Below are positions 5,961 through 6,471 of a stretch of 6,471 nucleotides of DNA, in pieces (position 1 is the stretch's first letter; each line of letters begins with the position of its first letter). The notes under the pieces were generated by a model, which did no database searches, was not told the origin of the DNA, and worked only from the letters and a program-made list of their open reading frames with translations. The stretch is taken from NCBI GenBank assembly GCA_009926245.1, contig RFPG01000078.1, positions 1-6,471 of the forward strand. The letters run 5' to 3'. Position numbers and translations under genes: made by a program. The stretch is from Sphingobacteriia bacterium. GTDB lineage: Bacteria; Bacteroidota; Bacteroidia; UBA7662.

Positions 5961-6470
5961 TTAACTGGCATTTTTGGGGGTGGGATACCGATCTAGAAAG
6001 TCTTGGTATGCCAAAGCGATGCCCTCCGGGAGGTGGGTGCGGGGCGCCCAACCCAGGGAACGAATGCGGGAGGAGTCCATGAGCTTGCGGGGGGTGCCGT
6101 CGGGCTTGGAGGGATCCAGACGGATTTCGCCGCGGTACCCGAGGACCTCGCTGACGGTATGGGCCAGGTCGGCGATGCTGAGATCCGAACCGTAACCCAC
6201 GTTGAGGAAACCGCTTTGGTCCCAGACCTCCATGGCCAAAAGACAGGCTTCGGCCAAATCATCCACGAAGAGAAATTCCCGCAATGGCGTTCCGCTCCCC
6301 CAGAGGGTGATGAAAGGATCGTTCTGGGTATGGGCGATGTGAACCTTGCGGATCAAAGCCGGTAACACATGGCTGTTTTCGGGATCGTAATTATCCCCGG
6401 GGCCGTAGAGGTTGGTGGGCATGAGGCTGATGTAATCGCAGCCGTATTGATGACGGTAGGCGTCGCAGAG
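5961..6470 (-). CDS. fcl: GDP-L-fucose synthase, C-terminal half, truncated by window edge
   Basis: This is the last 169 residues of the NADPH-dependent epimerase/reductase that turns GDP-4-keto-6-deoxymannose into GDP-L-fucose, the donor for fucose in surface glycans. The frame is open to the right edge; the ATG at 6422 is internal, because LCDAYRHQYGCDYISL before it also matches the family. The Rossmann N-terminus and the catalytic Tyr-x-x-x-Lys lie outside. Visible blocks are MPTNLYGPGDNYDPENSHV, which contacts substrate, then LWGSGTPLREFLFVDDLAEA, FLNVGYGSDLSIADLA and SKPDGTPRKLMDSSRIRSLGW, all characteristic of WcaG/Fcl rather than generic epimerases. It ends in TAA 48 bases before the antitoxin gene. 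G+C is high (about 67% at 6061-6120 by hand count). An upstream GDP-mannose dehydratase gene would be the expected partner but is not in view. Confidence 0.96.
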   Translation of the reverse strand, partial: LCDAYRHQYGCDYISLMPTNLYGPGDNYDPENSHVLPALIRKVHIAHTQNDPFITLWGSGTPLREFLFVDDLAEACLLAMEVWDQSGFLNVGYGSDLSIADLAHTVSEVLGYRGEIRLDPSKPDGTPRKLMDSSRIRSLGWAPRTHLPEGIALAYQDFLDRYPTPKNAS

Positions 6471-6471
6471 T

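Noticed and set aside
4400..5990. Transposon or integrase-mediated insertion of the abiE cassette
   Set aside because: I found no transposase, integrase, tRNA gene or terminal repeat at either boundary; composition is the only sign of transfer.
5551..6051. Open frame of 166 codons on the minus strand spanning the fcl end and the antitoxin gene
   Set aside because: It overlaps two recognised genes in a different frame, and its translation has no family resemblance.

Overview
The window looks like a chromosomal segment of a member of the Bacteroidota with moderately high G+C. I infer this from three things. The outer-membrane protein at 1549-3324 closely resembles the gliding-motility RemB / capsule-assembly Wzi-like family of that phylum. 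The toxin-antitoxin pair reads like the AbiEi/AbiEii pairs common there. Two start codons are preceded by TAnnTTTG, the -7 element of the Bacteroidota housekeeping sigma factor, and no clear Shine-Dalgarno sequences are visible. I cannot name a genus.

Layout. Two plus-strand genes converge on four minus-strand genes. On the plus strand, the 3' part of polA (DNA polymerase I, positions 3-1529, entering from the left edge) is followed after 19 bases by a remB/wzi-like outer-membrane beta-barrel gene (1549-3324). An 83-base convergent gap (3325-3407) holds a rho-independent terminator that works for the minus strand only. On the minus strand, in order of transcription, come the 3' half of a GDP-L-fucose synthase gene (5961-6470, entering from the right edge), a 48-base gap with a promoter-like box and a perfect inverted repeat, an abiEi-like antitoxin gene (5274-5912), an abiEii-like nucleotidyltransferase toxin gene (4423-5277), and a Gfo/Idh/MocA (WlbA-like) sugar dehydrogenase gene (3408-4430). 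The last three genes overlap one another by 4 and 8 bases, so they are probably one translationally coupled unit. No stretch longer than 300 bases lacks a gene.

How the genes fit together. Fucose synthase and the WlbA-like dehydrogenase are nucleotide-sugar enzymes of the kind found in O-antigen, capsule or glycan loci. The beta-barrel protein belongs to a surface and capsule-associated family. Between the two sugar genes sits a complete type IV toxin-antitoxin (abortive-infection AbiE) cassette with its own probable operator. The toxin gene is visibly poorer in G+C than its flanks, which suggests acquisition. The dehydrogenase behind the cassette begins with TTG inside the end of the toxin gene and lacks roughly 30-35 residues of its Rossmann domain. 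The cassette and this shortened enzyme are the most interesting part of the window. All families here are known; I do not see a wholly unknown system.
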